Assembly: GCA_045539425.1 (NCBI GenBank)
Contig: JAZQFH010000026.1
Span: forward strand, 1-26,518
Length of the DNA: 26,518 nt
DNA from: RUG14871 sp045539425
Lineage (GTDB): Bacteria > Bacillota_I > Bacilli_A > Erysipelotrichales > Erysipelotrichaceae
Direction: 5' to 3'
Under the pieces are notes generated by a model. The model saw only the letters and a list, made by a program, of their open reading frames with translations. It did no database searches and was not told where the DNA came from. Made by a program: the position numbers and the translations under genes. Positions 6,475 through 13,280 of the stretch are shown one piece after another; the first letter of the stretch is position 1; each line of letters starts with the position of its first letter.

Positions 6475-7764
6475 TTATTTTTTGTTTGGTACGAGTTTGT
6501 CTTTTCCACCCATATACATTCTGAGCGGTTCCGGAATGAGAACCGTTCCGTCTGCCTGAAGGTTGTTTTCCAGGAAGCAGATCAGCATTCTTGGCGGAGC
6601 TACGCATGTATTATTCAATGTATGTGCGAAATATTTGCCGTCTTTTCCGTTTACGCGGATTCCGAGTCTGCGTGCCTGTGCATCTCCCAGAGTGGAGCAG
6701 CTGCCGACTTCGAAATATTTCTGCTGTCTTGGGCTCCAGGCTTCCACGTCACAGGATTTGACTTTCAGGTCTGCCAGGTCTCCGGAGCAGCATTCCAGTG
6801 TTCTTACCGGGATATCCAGACTGCGGAAGAAATCGACTGTATTCTGCCATAAGCGGTTATACCACATCATGGAATCTTCCGGCTTGCAGACAACAATCAT
6901 TTCCTGCTTTTCAAACTGGTGAATTCGGTAAACACCACGCTCTTCGATGCCGTGAGCTCCTACTTCTTTACGAAAACACGGCGAATAGCTTGTTAACGTG
7001 TAAGGAAGCTTATCTTCATCCAAAATCTGGTTGATAAACTTACCGATCATACTATGCTCACTGGTTCCGATCAGATACAGATCTTCACCTTCGATTTTGT
7101 ACATCATGTTTTCCATTTCCGCAAAACTCATGACACCATTCACAACTTCAGAACGGATCATGAACGGAGGAACACAATATGTAAATCCACGGTCGATCAT
7201 GAAATCACGTCCGTAGCTGAGGATAGCGGAATGCAAGCGGGCAATATCACCCATTAAATAATAGAAACCGTTACCGCTCGTTCTTCTGGCACTGTCCAGA
7301 TCGATGCCGTTAAATGTTTCCATAATATCAACATGATATGGAATTTCGAAGTTCGGAACCACCGGTTCACCGAAGCGTTCCACTTCAACGTTTTCACTGT
7401 CATCTTTTCCGATTGGAACAGACGGATCAATGATATTCGGAATAACCATCATTCTCTTTTTGATTTCTGCCTGGTATTCTTCTTCTTTTGCTTCGAGAGC
7501 CAGAATTTCATCGCCGATTCTGCGGACTTCCTCTTTGATCTCTTCCGCTTCCTGTTTCTTGCCCTGCTTCATCAGCCCGCCGATCTGTTTGCTCTTTTCA
7601 TTACGTTTTGCTCTCAGATTGTCACCTTCTGTCTTGCTGGCACGGAACAGACGGTCAAATTCCAGCACTTCATCGACTAAAGGTAATTTCTCGTCCTGGA
7701 ACTTCTTCTTAATGTTCTCTTTTACCGCATCCGGATTTGTTCTGACAAAATTGATATCCAACAT
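6475..7764 (-). CDS. serS: Serine--tRNA ligase
   Basis: SerRS charges tRNA-Ser (and tRNA-Sec if present). The 429-residue protein has an N-terminal coiled-coil arm (about 30-110) that grips the tRNA long variable arm, then the class II core with motif 2 CFRKEVGAHGIEERGVYRIHQF and motif 3 around NNTCVAPPRMLICFLENN. The core wording (GTSEHSMIGKF, CSTLGDAQARR, LNNTCVAPPR) differs from the usual bacterial form (PTAEV, CSNFEDFQARR, LNGSGLAVGR) and resembles the archaeal/eukaryotic style. The order of domains and the tail PEPLRMYMGG are normal. AAGGAG stands 7 bases before the ATG. The gene is preceded by a serine T-box, which supports the assignment. A parS site and a terminator follow the stop. 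Confidence 0.96.
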   Translation of the reverse strand: MLDINFVRTNPDAVKENIKKKFQDEKLPLVDEVLEFDRLFRASKTEGDNLRAKRNEKSKQIGGLMKQGKKQEAEEIKEEVRRIGDEILALEAKEEEYQAEIKKRMMVIPNIIDPSVPIGKDDSENVEVERFGEPVVPNFEIPYHVDIMETFNGIDLDSARRTSGNGFYYLMGDIARLHSAILSYGRDFMIDRGFTYCVPPFMIRSEVVNGVMSFAEMENMMYKIEGEDLYLIGTSEHSMIGKFINQILDEDKLPYTLTSYSPCFRKEVGAHGIEERGVYRIHQFEKQEMIVVCKPEDSMMWYNRLWQNTVDFFRSLDIPVRTLECCSGDLADLKVKSCDVEAWSPRQQKYFEVGSCSTLGDAQARRLGIRVNGKDGKYFAHTLNNTCVAPPRMLICFLENNLQADGTVLIPEPLRMYMGGKDKLVPNKK

Positions 7765-7780
7765 ACACTTTCTCCTTCAT

Positions 7781-8003
7781 AAAAATAAAAAGATACCGCC
7801 AAGGGACGATATCTTCGTGTTGCCACCCTATTTATCTGTTATCTATATTATAACAGACATCTCGATGCACATAACGGCTGCTACCGGAAATGATTAATTT
7901 CACTCTGAGGTGGATTTCATTCTGGCTCCGTACTGATTTGCATCGACCATCAGCTTTCTGTAACTTTACCGAAATTACTTGTCCTCTTCCTAGCTTTACT
8001 CCT
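7781..8003 (-). promoter_or_regulatory. Serine T-box riboswitch of serS
   Basis: The untranslated leader has the layout of a T-box. Stem I opens with GAGG and closes with CCTC. The specifier loop just inside has AGTA on the 5' side and GAAATCCA on the 3' side (a loop E pattern), giving a UCC serine codon at 7914-7912. The T-box core AGGGTGGCAACACG (near 7829-7816) is a variant of AGGGTGGNACCGCG. It is followed by a terminator in which AAGATATCGTC pairs with GGCGGTATCTT (11 pairs), then TTTTATTTTT at 7790-7781. Uncharged tRNA-Ser should favour the antiterminator and switch serS on. Confidence 0.92.
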
Positions 8004-8005
8004 TT

Positions 8006-8034
8006 ATTTAACTCTTTCACTTCTGGTTTGTCAA
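8006..8034 (-). promoter_or_regulatory. Promoter of the serS T-box transcript
   Basis: On the minus strand a consensus TTGACA (8034-8029) is followed after 17 bases by TTAAAT (8011-8006), just upstream of stem I of the T-box. Confidence 0.75.
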
Positions 8035-8048
8035 CAGCCACTTCAAAA

Positions 8049-8064
8049 TGTTTCACGTGAAACA
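8049..8064. promoter_or_regulatory. parS site (second copy)
   Basis: This is an identical copy of the 16-base palindrome TGTTTCACGTGAAACA. It lies between the divergent promoters of serS and the TudS-like gene, 15 bases upstream of the serS -35. With the copy at 6459 it brackets the serS transcription unit. Confidence 0.93.
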
Positions 8065-8082
8065 TTTGATCCTTTCCGGCAG

Positions 8083-8091
8083 TGATATAAT
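8083..8091 (+). promoter_or_regulatory. Promoter of the TudS-like gene (extended -10)
   Basis: TGATATAAT forms an extended -10 about 20 bases before the start codon. The -35 is weak; its expected place touches the end of the parS site, so ParB bound there could affect initiation. Confidence 0.6.
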
Positions 8092-8110
8092 ATAGATAAG
8101 AGGTAGTAAA

Positions 8111-8668
8111 ATGAAAAGAATTATGTTTGTTTCTCATTGTATCTTAAACACCGCCAGTAAAGTCGTTCTATATAATCAGGAAGATATCGACGCAGAGGAA
8201 ACTCTGCGAATCCGCTTTTTGAATAAGGCAGTTTCCAATGGAGTTCAGCTGATCCAGCTGCCCTGTCCGGAGTTTACCTTATACGGGAGCCAGCGTTGGG
8301 GACATGTCTCAAATCAGTTTGACAATGTCTTCTTCCGGAATCATTGCCGCGCTATTCTGAAGCCAATCCTGGATCAGATGAAAGAATATCTCCAACATGG
8401 TGAAATGTTTGAAGTTCTCGGTGTTGTCGGAATCGACGGCAGTCCTTCCTGCGGTGTTGATTATACCTGTGAAGCAGACTGGTACGGTTCTTTTGAAGGA
8501 AGAAAAGATCTGCAGGAAAAACTGGATACCTGTAAGCTGGTCCGTAAATCCGGCATCTTTATGCAGGTGCTGACGCAGATGCTGAAGGAAGAAAAACTGG
8601 AAGATCGAATCAAGGTCTCTTCTCTTTTCGCAGCTGAACCGGACAAGTGCCTGGATATGATCCGCTGA
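8111..8668 (+). CDS. TudS/DUF523-related putative desulfidase
   Basis: The 185-residue protein has three well-placed cysteines: C10 in SHCILN, C52 in PCPE and C114 in DGSPSCGV. In the DUF523/TudS family such cysteines hold a [4Fe-4S] cluster used to remove sulfur from thiolated substrates such as thiouracil. The sequence belongs to a side branch of that family (TudS-related), so the substrate is unknown. AGAGGT precedes the ATG at a 6-base distance. It is a single-gene unit with its own promoter and terminator, on the head-on strand relative to replication. Confidence 0.8.
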   Translation: MKRIMFVSHCILNTASKVVLYNQEDIDAEETLRIRFLNKAVSNGVQLIQLPCPEFTLYGSQRWGHVSNQFDNVFFRNHCRAILKPILDQMKEYLQHGEMFEVLGVVGIDGSPSCGVDYTCEADWYGSFEGRKDLQEKLDTCKLVRKSGIFMQVLTQMLKEEKLEDRIKVSSLFAAEPDKCLDMIR

Positions 8669-8701
8669 TTTACCGTAAATAAATCAAAGCTAATAGTAAA
8701 G

Positions 8702-8732
8702 AAAAAGCATTGAAGTGATTCAATGCTTTTTT
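8702..8732. terminator. Bidirectional intrinsic terminator
   Basis: AGCATTGAA pairs with TTCAATGCT around GTGA, with an A run on the left and a T run on the right, so it can end transcripts from both the TudS-like gene and the convergent DUF2812 gene, whose stop codon touches it. Confidence 0.85.
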
Positions 8733-9276
8733 AGTGATTCTCATATCTTTTTCGGAGAATTCGTAGCTTATTACCGCAATATACAATAAGGAATACATAT
8801 ATGACAAATAAACATCCGAAAATCACAGCGAAGATATTACTGATTCTTCCCAGTGTTCCCCGTACGGAATTCAGAAGGTTCGGAATGATACAGCACAAAA
8901 ATACAAAAGTTAACGGCATCAGTCTGGTATGGACAATCATACTGAGCTGATCCAACTTGGATTCTTTATCCGTAAAGATTTCATCATCCATAACCTCTTT
9001 TCCGTTTGCCGGTTTACGGAAATAGCGAAAACCTACACTCTGCTGGCAGTATTCCCATCCGAAATCTTGAGCCATCTGTAAATAATCCCGGTCCGTCTGT
9101 GCATTGTCGAAAGTCAGACGGTAAATCATGTCCTGCGGTTCACAGGACTCGAAATAATAGAAGCACGGAGGAATAACTCTGATCAGTCTCCATCCCTGTT
9201 GATGCTGTTCTCTGAGCCACGCTTCCTCTTCTTCAAAATCTGCAATGGTAAAAAAGCGGATAAATCTCTTATTCAT
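8731..9276 (-). CDS. DUF2812 domain membrane protein
   Basis: The 181-residue protein has an N-terminal DUF2812 domain (about 1-90; WLREQHQQGWRLIRV, YRLTFD, GWEYCQQSVGFRYFRK) and two membrane segments near residues 118-136 and 148-168. DUF2812 proteins are usually encoded right next to PadR-type repressors, as here, but their function is unknown. Its ATG overlaps the end of the padR-like gene by 8 bases, so translation is coupled. I would guess an envelope-stress or antimicrobial-response role by analogy with other PadR-controlled membrane proteins; the sequence does not show it. Confidence 0.82.
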   Translation of the reverse strand: MNKRFIRFFTIADFEEEEAWLREQHQQGWRLIRVIPPCFYYFESCEPQDMIYRLTFDNAQTDRDYLQMAQDFGWEYCQQSVGFRYFRKPANGKEVMDDEIFTDKESKLDQLSMIVHTRLMPLTFVFLCCIIPNLLNSVRGTLGRISNIFAVIFGCLFVIYVFLIVYCGNKLRILRKRYENH

Positions 9277-9592
9277 CTACAACTTCTCCTTTACTGTTCT
9301 TATATAATCTCTCAATTCTTTTTAACTCAATTTCAAGGATCTCCTGTCCCAGCGGTGTAATAAAATACAGTTTTCTATTGTCTTCTTCCTGATAAAACGA
9401 AATTAAACCGTCTCTTTCCATCTTCGACAAGGTCCCGTACATCGTTCCTGCTCCAATAATGACCTGACCGGCTGTCATTTTCTTCACTTCTCTGCTGATT
9501 CCGTAACCGTGCTGCGGTTTCTGAAGACAATAGAGGATATAGAATGCCGTTTCCGTCATCGGAATATAGATTTTCCTGATATTATCTATCAT
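9269..9592 (-). CDS. PadR-family transcriptional regulator
   Basis: The 107-residue protein has the PadR winged helix: TETAFYILYCLQKPQHGYGISREV, then GAGTMYGTLSKMERDGLI and the wing QEEDNRKLYFITPLG. The C-terminal helix is short (subfamily 2 type). The start at 9592 was chosen because GGAGG stands 4 bases before it; an in-frame start further upstream would run through the operators. Two inverted repeats in the promoter (separate entries) suggest negative autoregulation, as is common for PadR-DUF2812 pairs. The inducing ligand is unknown. Confidence 0.9.
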   Translation of the reverse strand: MIDNIRKIYIPMTETAFYILYCLQKPQHGYGISREVKKMTAGQVIIGAGTMYGTLSKMERDGLISFYQEEDNRKLYFITPLGQEILEIELKRIERLYKNSKGEVVDE

Positions 9593-9618
9593 GTTACCTC
9601 CATCCCATATCGAGACTA

Positions 9619-9633
9619 TATCGAACCTCGATA
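9619..9633. promoter_or_regulatory. PadR operator, proximal copy
   Basis: TATCGA-ACC-TCGATA is a perfect inverted repeat with a 3-base centre. It falls near the expected transcription start of the padR operon. A further half site (TATCGA) lies just beyond it at 9608-9613. Confidence 0.7.
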
Positions 9634-9640
9634 CATTTAT

Positions 9641-9669
9641 AATATATCGCACCTCGATATACATGTCAA
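9641..9669 (-). promoter_or_regulatory. Promoter of the PadR-DUF2812 operon
   Basis: On the minus strand a perfect TTGACA (9669-9664) is followed after 17 bases by TATATT (9646-9641). The spacer contains most of the distal operator, so repressor binding would block the polymerase. Confidence 0.75.
9645..9659. promoter_or_regulatory. PadR operator, distal copy
   Basis: TATCGC-ACC-TCGATA repeats the proximal operator with one change, with its centre 26 bases away. It lies between the -35 and -10 boxes. Confidence 0.7.
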
Positions 9670-9679
9670 GAACAATTCA

Positions 9680-9710
9680 TAAAGAAAAGGACCGGTTGAT
9701 TAACCGGTCC
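9680..9710 (-). terminator. Intrinsic terminator of the gyrase-SIS operon
   Basis: GGACCGGTT pairs with AACCGGTCC around a 4-base loop, followed on the minus strand by TTTTCTTT. It ends the transcript 7 bases past the stop of the SIS gene. Confidence 0.87.
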
Positions 9711-9717
9711 CTGTGGT

Positions 9718-10785
9718 TTAGATTCTTGTTTCCACCAGTTCGGTGAAATCGTTATTCGCATCCCGGTTCGGATCCAGTCCGTTCCATTCCGGTCCGTAGG
9801 CGGAAATAATCTGGATGAATTCGACAACCGTAAGAATGGACTGCGTCAGAGGATAATTGTTGACGTGAACAACATTCTTCCCTTCGTTTTCGTTAAATGT
9901 CTCAACCATATATACGTTCGTCATCTGATCGAGATAGCGGAATGTTTTTTCCGCCAGTTCCTTGTTTTCATTTGTCCGGATCACAAGAACGTGAGTGTCC
10001 TTCTGAATGGCACGGTGTGTTCCGTGAGAGAACTCTTCCGTATCCACGGCACAGGTTGGAATGCACATGGTTTCCATCAGTTTGATTTGTGCCTCTAAGG
10101 CCAGGCCGTAATTCATGCCGGATCCAATGATATAGAAATTACGGATGTCTTTGCCGAATTCGTTTTCTTCACAGAAACGGATGGTATTCTTTTTGACTTC
10201 CGGAAGTTCATTGATCTGTGCTTCAAATTCCTTAAGGACATCTGTTACAACATCTTCCGTAATCGTCTTGTTGTAACAGCCGAGATATAATCCGAAGAGA
10301 GCCAATGCGAGTAATGTGGAACTCATACCCTTTGTTTTCGCATTGCTATCTTCCTCTCCACACTGCAATGTAATCAGCTCATTACAGTAATTCTTCAGTG
10401 TTGCGGAAGAATCTGCAGCGACTCCGACTGTTGTAAAGCCGTATTTTTTGGCAAGCTGAGCGGAAAGCAGTGTTCCCCTGCTGTTCCCTGTCTGGGAAAT
10501 ACATACAATCAGAGTATCTTCCGGATTCAGAAGCTGAATCAGATTCTCGGAAGAGATAAAATTACCTGAAGTAACACAATGTACATTAATATGTGCAAAC
10601 CTCGCATAAAACGGGCTGACTGTCATGGAAGAGTTATAGGAACTTCCGTGACTGACAAAGTAGATTTGCTTATATGAGTACATTTTTTCTGCCAGTTCCC
10701 TGATATCGGAACGATTCAGCATCTGTTTTAAAACTGCCGGTTCTTCATCAATATACTGCCACATGATACTTTCAAACAGTTTCAT
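9718..10785 (-). CDS. SIS-domain sugar-phosphate isomerase/deglycase-like protein
   Basis: The 355-residue protein has two SIS domains: SHGSSYNSS (about 45-53) and SQTGNSRGT (about 96-104) in the first, GSGMNYGLALEAQIKLME and EEFSHGTHR in the second. The layout is that of GlmS isomerase-half, AgaS and FrlB-like enzymes that act on amino-sugar or fructosamine phosphates. No glutaminase domain is present. The start overlaps the gyrA stop in the form TAATG, and GAGGAG lies inside the 3' end of gyrA, so the two are translationally coupled. The substrate is not evident; a deglycase or an amino-sugar-phosphate deaminase are both possible. Confidence 0.85.
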   Translation of the reverse strand: MKLFESIMWQYIDEEPAVLKQMLNRSDIRELAEKMYSYKQIYFVSHGSSYNSSMTVSPFYARFAHINVHCVTSGNFISSENLIQLLNPEDTLIVCISQTGNSRGTLLSAQLAKKYGFTTVGVAADSSATLKNYCNELITLQCGEEDSNAKTKGMSSTLLALALFGLYLGCYNKTITEDVVTDVLKEFEAQINELPEVKKNTIRFCEENEFGKDIRNFYIIGSGMNYGLALEAQIKLMETMCIPTCAVDTEEFSHGTHRAIQKDTHVLVIRTNENKELAEKTFRYLDQMTNVYMVETFNENEGKNVVHVNNYPLTQSILTVVEFIQIISAYGPEWNGLDPNRDANNDFTELVETRI

Positions 10786-13265
10786 TATTCGATCTCCTCA
10801 TCCGCTTCTTCCGCTTCTTTATCCACAACTGCGATAGCCGCAACAGACTGATTCTCATTCAGGTTAATGATCTTAACGCCCTGCGTTGTTCTGCCGTATG
10901 TTCCTACTGTATCAAGGGAAATACGGATGACAACACCTTCGTTGGTGATGACCATCAGATCCTCGTCTCCGCGGACTGCCTTGATGGCAACCAGATTTCC
11001 GTTCTTTTCGGTAATATTGATTGTCTTAACGCCTTTTGCTCCACGCTGTGTCAGACGGTATTCTTCCAGTGCCGTCTTCTTGCCGTAACCTTTTTCGCTG
11101 ATAGCGAAGATCATACTACCTTCCGTATCCGTTGTCATACCGATGACATCCGATCCGTCAACTTCCAGTCCCTTGACGCCGCTGGCATTTCTGCCCATCG
11201 GACGTACCGTATTTTCATTGAAACGGACCGCTTTACCGTTGGAAGCACCGATGATGATTTCGTTGTTGCCGTTGGTCTTCTTTACGCCAATCAGCTCGTC
11301 ATCTTCTCTTAAGGAGATGGCAATCTTACCGCTCTGACGGATGGAATCGAATTCCGTGATGTCAACACGTTTGACAAGACCTTTCTTCGTTGCGAAGATG
11401 AGGTATTCTCCGTCTCCGTTTTCCATTTCTTCACGGCTGTAGTTGATAATGGCTCTTACCTTCTCTTCCTTATCCAGATTCAGAAGGTTCACCACCGGAA
11501 TTCCCTTACCCGTACGGGAGGAATTCGGAATCTTGTATGCTTTGATACGGTATACCTTACCGAAGTTCGTGAAGAAGCAGACGAAATCGTGCGAATGCAT
11601 CTTAATCATCTGTTCCACAACGTCCTCGCTGTTGATACTCATACCCTTGACGCCTTTTCCGCCTCTGTTCTGCGTGCGGTAAGTATCGCTCGGGATACGT
11701 TTGATATATCCGTTTGCCGTCATGGTGACTAAGATATCTTCCTGCGGAATCAGATCTTCATCTTCCACATTCAGTTCATCTTCAATGATGTCCGTTCTTC
11801 TCTTGTCACTGTATTTTTCCTTCAGTTCCGTGAGTTCCGTCTTAACGATGTCCACCACGCGGGAATAGTTGGATAAAATATCATGATAATCCGCAATCTG
11901 GGTAACCAGAGTATTGTACTCCTCTTCGATTTTGTCTCTCTGCAAGCCGGTCAGTCTTCTCAGCTGCATGTCCAGAATCGCCTTTCCCTGGATTTCACTT
12001 AAACCGAAGCGCTCATTCATCATGGCGATGGCTTCCGGATCATCCTTGGAATTACGGATGATATGAATAATCTCATCGATATGATCCAGCGCAATGCGGT
12101 AACCTTCCAGAATGTGGGCTCTTTCTTCCGCTTTCTTTAACAGATATTTTGTTCTGCGGGTTGTGACTTCAATCTGATGTTCCGCATATTTTGCCAGTAC
12201 TTCCTTGATGCCCATCAGTTTCGGGACATTGTGGTCCAGAACCAGCATATTGACACCGAAGGTAGTCTGCAGGGATGTCAGACGGTAAAGCTGATTCAGA
12301 ATCACTTCCGGCTGAATATCCTTTCTGAGTTCCATGATGATGCGGACACCATTCATATTGGACTCATCACGGAGGTCTGTAATACCTTCAATCTGCTTAT
12401 CTCTTACTAAATCCCCGATTTTTTCGACCATCTGAGCCTTATTTACCTGATACGGGATTTCCGTAATGATAATACGGCTCTTGCCGTTCGCCATCTCTTC
12501 AATCGTGGATTTTCCGCGGATGACGATGGTTCCTCTGCCGGTATCATATGCCTGCTTGATTCCGCTGCGGCCGATAATGGAACCACCTGTCGGGAAGTCA
12601 GGTCCCGGAATGTAGTTTGTCATTAATTCCGTGGTACTGATATCCGGATTTTCCATAATGGCAATCGTTGCCTCAATGGTTTCCTTCAGGTTATGTGTCG
12701 GAATGTTGGTTGCCATACCGACCGCAATTCCCATGGCACCGTTCACGAGAATATTCGGGAAACGGGAAGGAAGTACTTCCGGTTCCAGATCTTCACCGTC
12801 ATAGTTCGGAACCATGTTGACCGTATCCATTTTCAGATCCTTCAACAGTTCCATTGAGATCTTGCTCATACGGGCTTCCGTATAACGCATGGCAGCTGCC
12901 GGGTCACCATCCATGGAACCGAAGTTCCCGTGACCGTCAACTAACGGATAGCGGTAGGAGAAGTCCTGAGCCATACGGACCATTGCTTCATAAACCGCCG
13001 TATCGCCATGCGGATGATATTTACCGATAACATCACCGACAATACGTGCCGATTTTCTGTGTGGCTGATTGGAATACATTCCCAGATCATTCATGGCGTA
13101 AAGAATTCTACGCTGAACCGGTTTTAAACCGTCCCTTACATCCGGTAAGGCACGTGCGACGATAACACTCATCGCATATTCCAAGAACGATCTTCTTACT
13201 TCGGAAGCAACGTTGGTCTGCGAGATTTTCCCGTGATTAAATTCTTTTTCTTCAAATTCATCCAT
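10785..13265 (-). CDS. gyrA: DNA gyrase subunit A
   Basis: GyrA forms the DNA cleavage and wrapping half of gyrase, which adds negative supercoils. The 826-residue protein has the winged-helix cleavage domain with catalytic Tyr128 in AAMRYTEARM, and C-terminal beta-pinwheel repeats with a GyrA box of the form QNRGGKG (a variant of QRRGGKG). The quinolone-resistance region reads HPHGDTAVYE, so the positions matching E. coli Ser83 and Asp87 are Thr89 and Glu93. The GyrA box and the location next to gyrB and recF exclude ParC. AAGGAGG stands 7 bases before the ATG, and the gene starts 15 bases after gyrB. Confidence 0.98.
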   Translation of the reverse strand: MDEFEEKEFNHGKISQTNVASEVRRSFLEYAMSVIVARALPDVRDGLKPVQRRILYAMNDLGMYSNQPHRKSARIVGDVIGKYHPHGDTAVYEAMVRMAQDFSYRYPLVDGHGNFGSMDGDPAAAMRYTEARMSKISMELLKDLKMDTVNMVPNYDGEDLEPEVLPSRFPNILVNGAMGIAVGMATNIPTHNLKETIEATIAIMENPDISTTELMTNYIPGPDFPTGGSIIGRSGIKQAYDTGRGTIVIRGKSTIEEMANGKSRIIITEIPYQVNKAQMVEKIGDLVRDKQIEGITDLRDESNMNGVRIIMELRKDIQPEVILNQLYRLTSLQTTFGVNMLVLDHNVPKLMGIKEVLAKYAEHQIEVTTRRTKYLLKKAEERAHILEGYRIALDHIDEIIHIIRNSKDDPEAIAMMNERFGLSEIQGKAILDMQLRRLTGLQRDKIEEEYNTLVTQIADYHDILSNYSRVVDIVKTELTELKEKYSDKRRTDIIEDELNVEDEDLIPQEDILVTMTANGYIKRIPSDTYRTQNRGGKGVKGMSINSEDVVEQMIKMHSHDFVCFFTNFGKVYRIKAYKIPNSSRTGKGIPVVNLLNLDKEEKVRAIINYSREEMENGDGEYLIFATKKGLVKRVDITEFDSIRQSGKIAISLREDDELIGVKKTNGNNEIIIGASNGKAVRFNENTVRPMGRNASGVKGLEVDGSDVIGMTTDTEGSMIFAISEKGYGKKTALEEYRLTQRGAKGVKTINITEKNGNLVAIKAVRGDEDLMVITNEGVVIRISLDTVGTYGRTTQGVKIINLNENQSVAAIAVVDKEAEEADEEIE

Positions 13266-13280
13266 AGCGCTGCCTCCTTA

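Noticed and set aside
10785..13265. Topoisomerase IV subunit ParC instead of GyrA
   Set aside because: A GyrA-box-like QNRGGKG is present and the gene lies right after gyrB and recF near the origin, so GyrA is the better call.
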